A stretch of 6,819 nucleotides of DNA from Pseudobdellovibrionaceae bacterium (GCA_014376325.1 JACMRP010000370.1:1-6819), one strand, 5' to 3'. Shown: positions 1 to 5,895, numbered from the stretch's first letter. Notes: generated by a model from the sequence alone, not told the origin. Translations and numbers: made by a program.

Positions 1-1
1 C

Positions 2-814
2 GAATCAATACGGAACGCCACGCGGATTACGGAACTTACGCAGAGGCGGGACGCCCTTATGCTTGCAATGCAGACGGCAACGCCCGATCCAATGGTCAAC
101 GCGGAGTATATGGAGGTGGCCTACGAAGTGGCGATTCGTAAGACAATTCCAAAAACTCTTGAAGACTTAACTAAGTATAAGTCGATGATTCCGACCACCA
201 ACACGGATGCTGAAACCGAACTCAAGCAACTGGAGTCTTTAACAAATAATCTCAATATCTCAAAGCTGACTGATCCTGAGGCGATATATATTTACAATTT
301 ATATCTCGATTACAGCATGAAACTTAAAACCGTTAAATCGCGGCCAGAGTTTACTGACTGCGGACTGACGGATTCTGAGTTGTTTGCTATCTATTTCTAT
401 ACGATGAATGGCTACCGAAGGCTGAACGAATCGCTCCGCAGTCCCGGTTTAGATTCCGAAACCAATGAACTCATTCGCCTGACTTCAAACGGGTTGTTTA
501 AGCTAAAAAAGTATGAAGGCATTGTTCACCGCGGAGAAAATGTCCGTGCAGACAGACTAGAGCGCATGAAAGTCGGTAACGAAATCGACTTCCCAACCTT
601 TACGAGCACTTCCAAAGCGGAAGGCTTCATGAAATCCAATAAGCTAAACATGCACTCTAAGGAAGGTCGATACATCGCGCCGTTATCAGACATCAGATCC
701 GAGGAAGAAGTTTTGTTCATGCCCAACAGCCGCTTCAGGGTGACGGAAGTGAAAGGCACCGAGATCATGTTAGAACAAGTGGTTGATGGAGCGCCTACAC
801 TGCGTCCGAAGTAG
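2..814 (+). CDS. putative R-S-E clade ADP-ribosyltransferase, likely 5'-partial
   Basis: Likely transfers ADP-ribose from NAD+ to a protein target. Residues are counted from the first in-frame ATG at 59 (251 codons). The C-terminal 150 residues carry the hallmark order of arginine-type ADP-ribosyltransferases: a helix with the YTMNGYRRLNESLR pattern (114-127), an RG motif (IVHRGE, R158), an STS motif (FTSTS, 181-185) and an ExE motif (SEEEVLF, E215 and E217), followed by the usual MPNSRFRV strand. ExE rather than QxE is classically associated with arginine targets. Residues 1-100 are helical-looking with no recognisable domain. The frame is open from base 2 to ATG 59 with no stop, and those codons read like protein, so the true start probably lies outside the window; ATG 59 (weak AGAGGCGG upstream) and ATG 68 are alternatives. 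No signal peptide is visible in this part. The gene looks more AT-rich than maeB or the thiolase, consistent with acquisition by transfer. It could be a toxin C-terminus, an effector, or a phage-derived enzyme; the target is unknown. Confidence 0.72.
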   Translation, partial: ESIRNATRITELTQRRDALMLAMQTATPDPMVNAEYMEVAYEVAIRKTIPKTLEDLTKYKSMIPTTNTDAETELKQLESLTNNLNISKLTDPEAIYIYNLYLDYSMKLKTVKSRPEFTDCGLTDSELFAIYFYTMNGYRRLNESLRSPGLDSETNELIRLTSNGLFKLKKYEGIVHRGENVRADRLERMKVGNEIDFPTFTSTSKAEGFMKSNKLNMHSKEGRYIAPLSDIRSEEEVLFMPNSRFRVTEVKGTEIMLEQVVDGAPTLRPK

Positions 815-981
815 CGGCTCGCGAAAGGCCCATGCGTGCCTGGCGCTGCAAACGGCATAGTCCTAAAACTTTTCATATGTGTCTTCTTATTGAACCAATC
901 GTGAAGCGCGGGATCAATAAAGTTTCGAACGTAGGCCTTACAGGTTATATTGAATCTGGACTTTCCACGGGGCAAGCCTAA

Positions 982-1008
982 TTGACAGGCACACTAATCA
1001 CAGATAAT
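982..1008 (+). promoter_or_regulatory. candidate sigma70 promoter for the small lipoprotein gene
   Basis: A perfect TTGACA -35 hexamer (982-987) is followed after 15 bases by GATAAT (1003-1008), a 5/6 match to the -10 consensus. The spacer is shorter than the optimal 17. Transcription would start about 1015-1017, on or within two bases of the ATG at 1017, which has no usable Shine-Dalgarno. This suggests a leaderless or near-leaderless message. It is prediction from pattern only. Confidence 0.45.
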
Positions 1009-1016
1009 TCCATAGG

Positions 1017-1205
1017 ATGAGACACTTGCTTCCGTTATTTGTTTTAAATTTTAGCTTGGTGATACTGGCGGGTTGCGGTCAGAAATCCGGCGGCGGGCCG
1101 GCTTCTGCAGCAACTTCCCCAAAGGTGGACGACTCCCACGGCACTGACTGCACAACAATTTGGACCGCGTTTATTGCGAAGGTCAGTGCAAAGATCAGTC
1201 AGTAA
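1017..1205 (+). CDS. small predicted lipoprotein of unknown function
   Basis: A 62-residue protein with a clear type II signal peptide: MRH, a hydrophobic stretch (4-17), then the lipobox LAGC with lipidated Cys20. The mature part is only about 43 residues: a Gly/Ser/Ala linker, then KVDDSHGTDCTTIW and a short amphipathic tail. Residue 21 is Gly, not the Asp that in enterics retains lipoproteins in the inner membrane, so outer-membrane sorting is possible. The ATG at 1017 has AGG directly abutting it, too close for a normal ribosome site. A TTG at 1026 would have AGGA at better spacing but would lose the Arg in the signal peptide. Its stop overlaps the ATG of the next gene (TAATG), implying translational coupling. 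No family is recognised. A frameshift fusing it to the next gene is possible but not favoured, because the next product has its own membrane helix. Confidence 0.6.
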   Translation: MRHLLPLFVLNFSLVILAGCGQKSGGGPASAATSPKVDDSHGTDCTTIWTAFIAKVSAKISQ

Positions 1206-1477
1206 TGGCGGCACCTCAAAACCCGACTCCGCAAGATCGGTTCCATTGCCCCCTTTGCGCTTATGCTTCGACCGCGGCGGGGCAGTGTCCAACGCACAAA
1301 GTTGCGCTGTTGGGCTTTTCGACTTGGTTAGAATTTAAGCGCCGTCGGAATGACTCGCAGAAAAGTTTTCTGTGGCCCATCCTTATTGTCGTCTTTGTTT
1401 TTGTGGCAGGCTTCATAGTTTATAAAATGGCACTCAAAACGGTTGCAAGTCCCGCGGCCACTATACCCAGCGAGTAG
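1205..1477 (+). CDS. small metal-knuckle membrane protein, unknown function
   Basis: A 90-residue protein if started at ATG 1205. The start shares its A with the TAA stop of the upstream lipoprotein gene. The N-terminal region has a zinc-ribbon-like half site, HCPLC (14-18) and CPTH (28-31), resembling the CPxC..CPxC knuckles of heavy-metal-binding or zinc-ribbon proteins. Then come a basic stretch KRRRND (45-50) and one strongly hydrophobic helix (about 56-75), ending in a short Ala/Pro-rich tail. The charge distribution predicts the knuckle in the cytoplasm. An alternative TTG start at 1160 adds 15 residues including VYCEGQC, two more cysteines overlapping the lipoprotein gene; this extension could be real. 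I do not recognise the family. A role in metal handling or in assembling a membrane metalloprotein is inference from the motif only. The stop lies five bases from the stop of the convergent kinase gene. Confidence 0.6.
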   Translation: MAAPQNPTPQDRFHCPLCAYASTAAGQCPTHKVALLGFSTWLEFKRRRNDSQKSFLWPILIVVFVFVAGFIVYKMALKTVASPAATIPSE

Positions 1478-1482
1478 TGTAG

Positions 1483-2571
1483 TTAAAAAACGAAGGAGAT
1501 TTCGATCCGGGTGATCGGGGGGACGGATTTGATTCGAAAGGTCGCGTTCATTTTTTCTAAATCTGTCCGTGCGATATCCAGTCCCAGTCCTGCGCCGAAT
1601 CCTTTGCTAGATTTCGTGCCGATCGAGGTCGGGCGATCAAAGCCACCCGCATTGTCCGAAAAGACAAAAGTATTTTCTTGCCAGCTCATGTGAATTTCGG
1701 GAGCGGCGGTGCTATTTCGTTCAAAGGCTTCTATTGAATTCAGAATTAAATTGAAAAACAAAGAGTGAAGTCGGTCGGGATGTCCTTTGATCATTTTTGC
1801 TTCGGGTGTGACGAGCCGTACTTTTGCGAGTCTGCGTGCAAAAATCTTCATCGGCCCACGGAGGGCTTCGTTGACGTCGACGATCGTGATAAAGTCTTCG
1901 ATGGTGACAAGTCGCTGAATGGATTTTAAGACTTCACGAATGTTTTCCATATCGTCGGCTAAGACCACCATTTGGTTTTCGTAATCCCTCAGCGACAAGT
2001 CGCGATTTTTTTGGCGGAGCGAATCCACGATCAGCATCGGCGAAGAAGTCAGCCCTTTAATGTCGTGGGTTAGTCGTGTGGCTTCACGCCCGATCAGGCT
2101 GAACCGGCTGTGGCGATCTTGATCTGCCCGCATAGCACCGATCGCAAACTTTTGAATAAACCAAGAAAGCATGAAAACGATGAACATGATCCACACAAAA
2201 TCCGAGCGCGTGGCGGGAGGCAGTTGCCAACCAATGCGGTCCTGAATGGCGTAGTTGACGTAGTAACCAATAAGGCCGATTCCGAATGCCAGCGGAAATA
2301 TCCAGTTGCGTTTGAGTCTAAGAAACGAACAGCCCACCGCAATTTGCAAATAAGCAAATTCGTAAAGTGGCGCAAACCACATCATCACCCAGCAATAACT
2401 GATCATGTTAATGAAGAGGACCACAATCGTTGTTTCACTGACACCGTGTCGGTAGATGTACAGCCCTTGTCCGATGCTAAATACGCTGTAAATAATTTTA
2501 GCCCAGAAGAAAAAAATTAGTACTGCGGATGGACTCTCGAAGTTTCTAGAAATCCTAAAAGGAACGAGCAA
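1483..2571 (-). CDS. membrane sensor histidine kinase (two-component system)
   Basis: A 362-residue kinase that should autophosphorylate on His and pass phosphate to the adjacent response regulator. The N-terminal 146 residues are mostly hydrophobic, with about five predicted membrane segments (near 16-36, 47-66, 70-84, 90-108, 125-146). There is no large periplasmic loop and no visible PAS or HAMP domain, so the signal is probably sensed in or near the membrane. The catalytic part is canonical: H-box RLTHDIK (phospho-accepting H169), N-box FFNLILNSIEAF (N278), G1 box SDNAGGF (306-311) and G2 box GFGAGLGL (324-331). The start is inferred as TTG at 2571: no ATG occurs between the regulator stop and Met56, and the frame is open back to that stop. 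No convincing Shine-Dalgarno precedes the TTG, so translation may depend on coupling to the regulator 42 bases upstream. The ligand is unknown. Proximity to maeB makes a carbon-metabolism cue possible but unproven. Confidence 0.9.
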   Translation of the reverse strand: MLVPFRISRNFESPSAVLIFFFWAKIIYSVFSIGQGLYIYRHGVSETTIVVLFINMISYCWVMMWFAPLYEFAYLQIAVGCSFLRLKRNWIFPLAFGIGLIGYYVNYAIQDRIGWQLPPATRSDFVWIMFIVFMLSWFIQKFAIGAMRADQDRHSRFSLIGREATRLTHDIKGLTSSPMLIVDSLRQKNRDLSLRDYENQMVVLADDMENIREVLKSIQRLVTIEDFITIVDVNEALRGPMKIFARRLAKVRLVTPEAKMIKGHPDRLHSLFFNLILNSIEAFERNSTAAPEIHMSWQENTFVFSDNAGGFDRPTSIGTKSSKGFGAGLGLDIARTDLEKMNATFRIKSVPPITRIEISFVF

Positions 2572-2613
2572 AAGCCGTGCAAAAAGCAGGCAATGCTCGG
2601 ATAAGAAATTTCT

Positions 2614-3264
2614 TTAAGCCTCATAGCAATAACCGGCTCCGTACACTGAAGTCAGTCGTTCCGCGAAGGGCGGCAACTTCTTTTTTAGATTCAACAAATG
2701 AGTGTCGAAGGCATTGCGACTGACGCTCTTTTTGCCCCATAAGTGTGCAGTGATTGCGGCACGGGCCACCTGAACGCGGCGATGTTTTAAAAAATAAGCT
2801 AGAATTTCGAATTCCGTTGGCGTGAGCAGGACGTGCTGACCGCTTACAAAAACTTTTCGTGTCGTCGTATCAATTTCAAAACCCAAGCTACGAACCCCTT
2901 GCGTCCCAGAGATGCGATCGATTGAATTTTGCAATTCTGAAATTGCGATCGGCTTTTCAAAAAAATCATGAATTTGACGTTTTAAAAATCCGGTCGCCAT
3001 TTTCACGTCGAGCCTGCCCGAAACTACGATCACCGGCGGACGTGGCCCGCGATTTTGAAGTTGATCCATGAAGACGTGACCGTCTTCGCTGCCCAGATGG
3101 CAGTCTAATACGATCACGTCCACCGGGTGAGTGGATAAACTTTGCTCTGCTTCGGCAATGCTTTTTGCAAGCGAGACTCTATACAGGGGCGCGAACGCAA
3201 ATTTTATATTTTCTAAAAAAGCTTCGTCATCATCGAGGAACAACACACGTTTTTTTAAATCCAT
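2614..3264 (-). CDS. OmpR/PhoB-family response regulator
   Basis: A DNA-binding response regulator, the probable partner of the kinase that follows 42 bases downstream. Residues are numbered from the upstream ATG at 3342 (242 aa form). The receiver has the acidic pocket LFLDDDE (D37-D39), phospho-acceptor D80 in VIVLDCHL, switch residue S108 in VVSGR and the conserved K130-P131 in FFEKP. The C-terminal winged helix (about 152-242) shows LTPTEFEIL, the recognition-helix region SRNAFDTHLLNLKKKL and the closing SVYGAGYCYEA, all typical of the OmpR/PhoB class. I favour the second ATG at 3264 (216 residues): receivers normally begin right at KKRVLFLDDD, the extra 26 residues match no domain, and a perfect 9-bp inverted repeat lies in that stretch. 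Neither start has a strong ribosome site (GGA at short spacing for 3264, none for 3342). It lies 62 bases (upstream start) to 140 bases (chosen start) after maeB, same strand. Confidence 0.92.
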   Translation of the reverse strand: MDLKKRVLFLDDDEAFLENIKFAFAPLYRVSLAKSIAEAEQSLSTHPVDVIVLDCHLGSEDGHVFMDQLQNRGPRPPVIVVSGRLDVKMATGFLKRQIHDFFEKPIAISELQNSIDRISGTQGVRSLGFEIDTTTRKVFVSGQHVLLTPTEFEILAYFLKHRRVQVARAAITAHLWGKKSVSRNAFDTHLLNLKKKLPPFAERLTSVYGAGYCYEA

Positions 3265-3274
3265 AAGATCCAGT

Positions 3275-3300
3275 TTGCCGAGACCATGTGCTCTCGGCAA
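3275..3300 (-). promoter_or_regulatory. perfect 9-bp inverted repeat ahead of the regulator start
   Basis: TTGCCGAGA and TCTCGGCAA form a perfect 9-bp stem around an 8-base loop. In the minus-strand transcript the stem ends 10 bases before the favoured ATG at 3264. It may be an mRNA hairpin controlling ribosome access or an operator dyad for autoregulation. No U-tract follows, so it is not an intrinsic terminator. If translation starts at 3342 it would lie inside the coding region. Confidence 0.5.
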
Positions 3301-3404
3301 CTTTAAATCCTTGGTCAAGTCGATTGAGTATTTCTTGAACATTCGAGCTTTTGCTCGTGCGCATATTCTGCGTCCAAATGTGGAACTTTGTTACCGACTC
3401 CGCG

Positions 3405-5750
3405 TTATTGGCTTTTCGACTTCAGTCGCTCTTTAATGAAGAGCGACTCGAGCGTCGTTAACACCACCGAATTGATAATTGCGTCGACCGTCGTGCTTCT
3501 TTGCAAGACGTTTGCGGATCTTCGCACGCCCATTAAAAACGGCCCGATGACTTCGACGTTGCCGATTTGTTGAAGCAGTTTGTAACAGATGTTGCTGGCT
3601 TCTAAGTTCGGGAAAACCAAAATGTTTGCGCTCTCTTTTAAATGAGCAAACGGGGCGATGCGTTTCATGATTTCCATGTTCACCGCGGTGTCCGCCTGAA
3701 TGTCCCCGTCGACCTGAAGATCCGGCCGGTACTGGCTGACCAACTCCGCTGCCTTTTTCATTTTTGCCGGGGTGCCGTTCGCGCCCGAGAAATTTGAATA
3801 ACTCAACATCGCGATTCTTGGTTCGACGCCGAAGTATTCGGCAATACGCGCCGCTTGAAGTGCGATAATCGCGCACTGTTCGGCCGTCGGGTCAAAGTTC
3901 ACGGTCGTGTCTGCCAAAAGCAAAAATCGATCTTCAAGCAAGACCAAGTTCATACCTGCCGGAACCGATTCTTTCGAAACGCCGATTGTGTGCAGAATTG
4001 GTTTTACCGATTCCCCGTAATTTTGCGATGCGCCGGTGACCATTCCGTCGGCGTCGCCCATCATGACCATCATCGAAGCGAAGTAATTGGGATCGGCCAT
4101 CAATCGCTCGGATTCACGGAAGTTGATGCCCTTACGGTTCCTGCGTTTGAAAAGTTCGTTCGCGTAAGCTTTGTAGCTTGGGTGCGAGGATGGGTGGATA
4201 ATTTTGATATCTTTCAGCGCCTCGGACAAATCCATTTGTTTCATTTTTTCGTGAATGCGGTCGGGGTAGCCGAGCAAAACGGGTTCGCAGATTCCTTCTT
4301 CGACAATTGTTCGTAATGCCTTCAGAATTTTTGTGCTGTGTCCTTCAGGGAAAATAATCTTTGGCAGGACGCCGCCTTGGGCGTTCACGGCCTGACGGAC
4401 CTTATGCATTGCCGAACGGATGAAAACTTTCGATGGACCCTGAATGGCTTCTAGACGGTCACGGTATGCGCCCCAGTCAGTGATCATTTTTTGGGCGACG
4501 CCAGATTCCATCGCGGCCTTCGCAACCGCCGGCGCCACTTTCAGAAGCACGCGGGGATCGAAAGGTTTCGGGATCAAATACTCGCGACCGAATTTAAAAT
4601 TCTGGCCACCGTACGAATCAGAAACGCGGTCCGGAACGTCTTCGCGGGCAAGCATCGCAAGCGCGTTCACTGCCGCGAGTTTCATTTCTTCATTGATCTG
4701 GGTCGAGCGGGTGTCAAGCGCTCCGCGAAAGATGCTCGGAAAGCCCAAGACATTGTTCACTTGGTTCGGAAAGTCAGAACGACCCGTGGCGACGATCACG
4801 TCGGGACGAACCGCTTTTGCCTTTGCGGGTTCAATTTCTGGATCGGGATTCGCCATCGCAAATACGATGGGCTCTTTCGCCATGTCCTTCAGCATTTCTG
4901 GTGTTAAGGCGCCCGCGGCCGACAACCCGACAAAGACGTCTGCACCGCGAAGGGCCTCGGTCAATGTACGAGCTTCGGTGTCGTTCGCGAACGCTTCTTT
5001 GTATTTATTCATGCCGGTCTTGCGGCCCTTGTAAATCACGCCTGAAGTGTCGCACATGATTAAGTTTTCGCGCTTCACGCCGAGAGAAATAAAAATATTA
5101 GAACACGCCACTGCCGAAGCACCGGCGCCATTAACCACTAAGCGAATCGTTTCGAATTTACGTTTCGTAATGTAACATGCGTTGAGCAGAGCTGCCGCCG
5201 AAACGATCGCGGTACCGTGCTGATCATCGTGAAAGACGGGGATCTTCATTTCTCTTTTAAGTGTTTCTTCGACCTCAAAACATTCGGGCGCCTTGATGTC
5301 TTCAAGATTGATTCCGCCGAACGTAGGCTCCAGCGCCTTGATCGCCGCAATCAGTTCCGCGGTCGTATTGGTTTGCATTTCGATGTCGAACACGTCGATG
5401 CCGGCAAATTGTTTGAACAGGATTCCTTTGCCTTCCATCACGGGTTTCGAAGCGAGCGGGCCGATGTTACCTAGACCTAAAACCGCGGTGCCGTTAGAGA
5501 TGACCGCAACCAAATTGCCTTTGCTGGTGTAATCGTAAACTTTCGAAGGATCTTTCGCGATGACTTTGCATGGCGCCGCAACTCCCGGAGAGTACGCGAG
5601 CGAAAGGGCCTTTTCGGTATTGCAGGGTTTGCTCGAAATGACTTCGATCTTTCCAGGTTTACCTTTCGAGTGATATTCGAGGGCTTCTTTATCGAAATTG
5701 TTCATCGTGCTCACGGAAACTTCGGACACTGGCGTAGTGCTTTCACTCAT
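3405..5750 (-). CDS. maeB: NADP-type malic enzyme with C-terminal PTA-like domain
   Basis: Oxidatively decarboxylates malate to pyruvate with reduction of NAD(P)+, in the cytoplasm. It is a 781-residue two-domain protein, close to E. coli MaeB (759). The malic enzyme domain (about 18-440) has the active-site LAYSPGVAAPC (catalytic Tyr53), EGKGILFKQFAGIDVFD (Lys108), metal-ligand INLEDIKAPECFEVE (E149, D150), HDDQHGTA (174-181), the Rossmann loop NGAGASA (207-213), ANPDPEI and the NQVNNVLGFPSIFRGALD block. The C-terminal domain (about 445-775) is phosphotransacetylase-like, with IIFPEGHSTKILKA, GDADGMVTGA and LLADTTVNFDPTAEQ; it has SYSNFSGANG where true Pta enzymes have an STKGS-type motif. 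In known MaeB proteins this domain is regulatory and binds acetyl-CoA rather than catalysing. ATG 5750 is supported by GGAG eight bases upstream; the internal Met16 is closer to other family N-termini. It is first in an apparent operon with the two-component genes, divergent from a thiolase. Confidence 0.95.
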   Translation of the reverse strand: MSESTTPVSEVSVSTMNNFDKEALEYHSKGKPGKIEVISSKPCNTEKALSLAYSPGVAAPCKVIAKDPSKVYDYTSKGNLVAVISNGTAVLGLGNIGPLASKPVMEGKGILFKQFAGIDVFDIEMQTNTTAELIAAIKALEPTFGGINLEDIKAPECFEVEETLKREMKIPVFHDDQHGTAIVSAAALLNACYITKRKFETIRLVVNGAGASAVACSNIFISLGVKRENLIMCDTSGVIYKGRKTGMNKYKEAFANDTEARTLTEALRGADVFVGLSAAGALTPEMLKDMAKEPIVFAMANPDPEIEPAKAKAVRPDVIVATGRSDFPNQVNNVLGFPSIFRGALDTRSTQINEEMKLAAVNALAMLAREDVPDRVSDSYGGQNFKFGREYLIPKPFDPRVLLKVAPAVAKAAMESGVAQKMITDWGAYRDRLEAIQGPSKVFIRSAMHKVRQAVNAQGGVLPKIIFPEGHSTKILKALRTIVEEGICEPVLLGYPDRIHEKMKQMDLSEALKDIKIIHPSSHPSYKAYANELFKRRNRKGINFRESERLMADPNYFASMMVMMGDADGMVTGASQNYGESVKPILHTIGVSKESVPAGMNLVLLEDRFLLLADTTVNFDPTAEQCAIIALQAARIAEYFGVEPRIAMLSYSNFSGANGTPAKMKKAAELVSQYRPDLQVDGDIQADTAVNMEIMKRIAPFAHLKESANILVFPNLEASNICYKLLQQIGNVEVIGPFLMGVRRSANVLQRSTTVDAIINSVVLTTLESLFIKERLKSKSQ
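3424..3448 (-). repeat. perfect 10-bp inverted repeat in the last codons of maeB
   Basis: AGTCGCTCTT and AAGAGCGACT form a perfect 10-bp stem with a 5-base loop, inside the codons for the last SLFIKERLK stretch of maeB. A further CGACT at 3417-3421 could compete for the AGTCG arm. There is no T-tract on either strand, so it is not a classical terminator. It may be a message-stability or processing element between maeB and the regulator. Confidence 0.5.
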
Positions 5751-5758
5751 TTTTCGGA

Positions 5759-5762
5759 CTCC
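5759..5762 (-). promoter_or_regulatory. ribosome binding site of maeB
   Basis: The minus strand reads GGAG, then eight bases, then ATG at 5750. This is a standard Shine-Dalgarno and decides in favour of the longer maeB start over the internal Met16. Confidence 0.65.
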
Positions 5763-5806
5763 ATTGCCTATAAATAACGCAATATTGGGTTGTAACTTGT
5801 CCGGCC

Positions 5807-5835
5807 AATGTACAAAGGTCCGTAAAAAGGGTCAA
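5807..5835 (-). promoter_or_regulatory. candidate sigma70 promoter for maeB
   Basis: On the minus strand TTGACC (5835-5830, 5/6 to consensus) is followed after exactly 17 bases by TACATT (5812-5807, 4/6), with TG directly before the -10. Transcription would start near 5800, giving a leader of about 50 bases that contains the GGAG ribosome site. Pattern-based only. Confidence 0.4.
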
Positions 5836-5852
5836 CGAATGTCCGAAAGAGC

Positions 5853-5881
5853 TTGGACGCGTCACTAGAAATCTGTATGAT
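5853..5881 (+). promoter_or_regulatory. candidate sigma70 promoter for the thiolase gene
   Basis: TTGGAC (5853-5858) and TATGAT (5876-5881, 5/6 to TATAAT) are separated by 17 bases, with TG directly before the -10. Transcription would start near 5888, leaving a leader of about 20 bases that begins just before the ribosome site. The -35 match is weak (3/6). Confidence 0.4.
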
Positions 5882-5895
5882 TTTATATATTTACT

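Noticed and set aside
526..975. 149-codon minus-strand open frame overlapping the ART gene
   Set aside because: Most of it is antisense to the conserved ART motifs, so it cannot be an independent conserved gene there. Only its first 40 residues are kept, as a weak possible transposase scar.
815..1016. Intergenic gap searched for an immunity gene, small RNA or terminator after the ART gene
   Set aside because: No open frame of convincing composition and no hairpin followed by a T-tract was seen. Only the promoter at 982-1008 is supported.
2110..2520. 136-codon plus-strand frame antisense to the kinase sensor region
   Set aside because: It is the shadow of the hydrophobic kinase helices, very rich in charged and polar residues, with no start signal.
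2564..2575. 12-base match between the kinase start region and the opposite strand at 3347-3358
   Set aside because: By rough arithmetic, a few 12-base matches are expected by chance between all position pairs on both strands of a window this long.
3344..3357. Short palindrome CGAGC-TTTT-GCTCG next to the upstream regulator ATG
   Set aside because: A 5-bp stem with a 4-base loop is expected many times by chance in a window this size. It lacks a U-tract, so it is not called a terminator despite its suggestive position.
3433..3876. 147-codon minus-strand frame inside the 3' part of maeB
   Set aside because: It is an alternative frame of the same coding DNA, rich in Arg and Gly, with no domain; maeB reads through intact.
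3855..5532. Several plus-strand open frames of 79-196 codons within maeB
   Set aside because: All lie antisense to a strongly conserved enzyme and have compositions expected from reverse reading of its codons. None shows a domain or a credible ribosome site.
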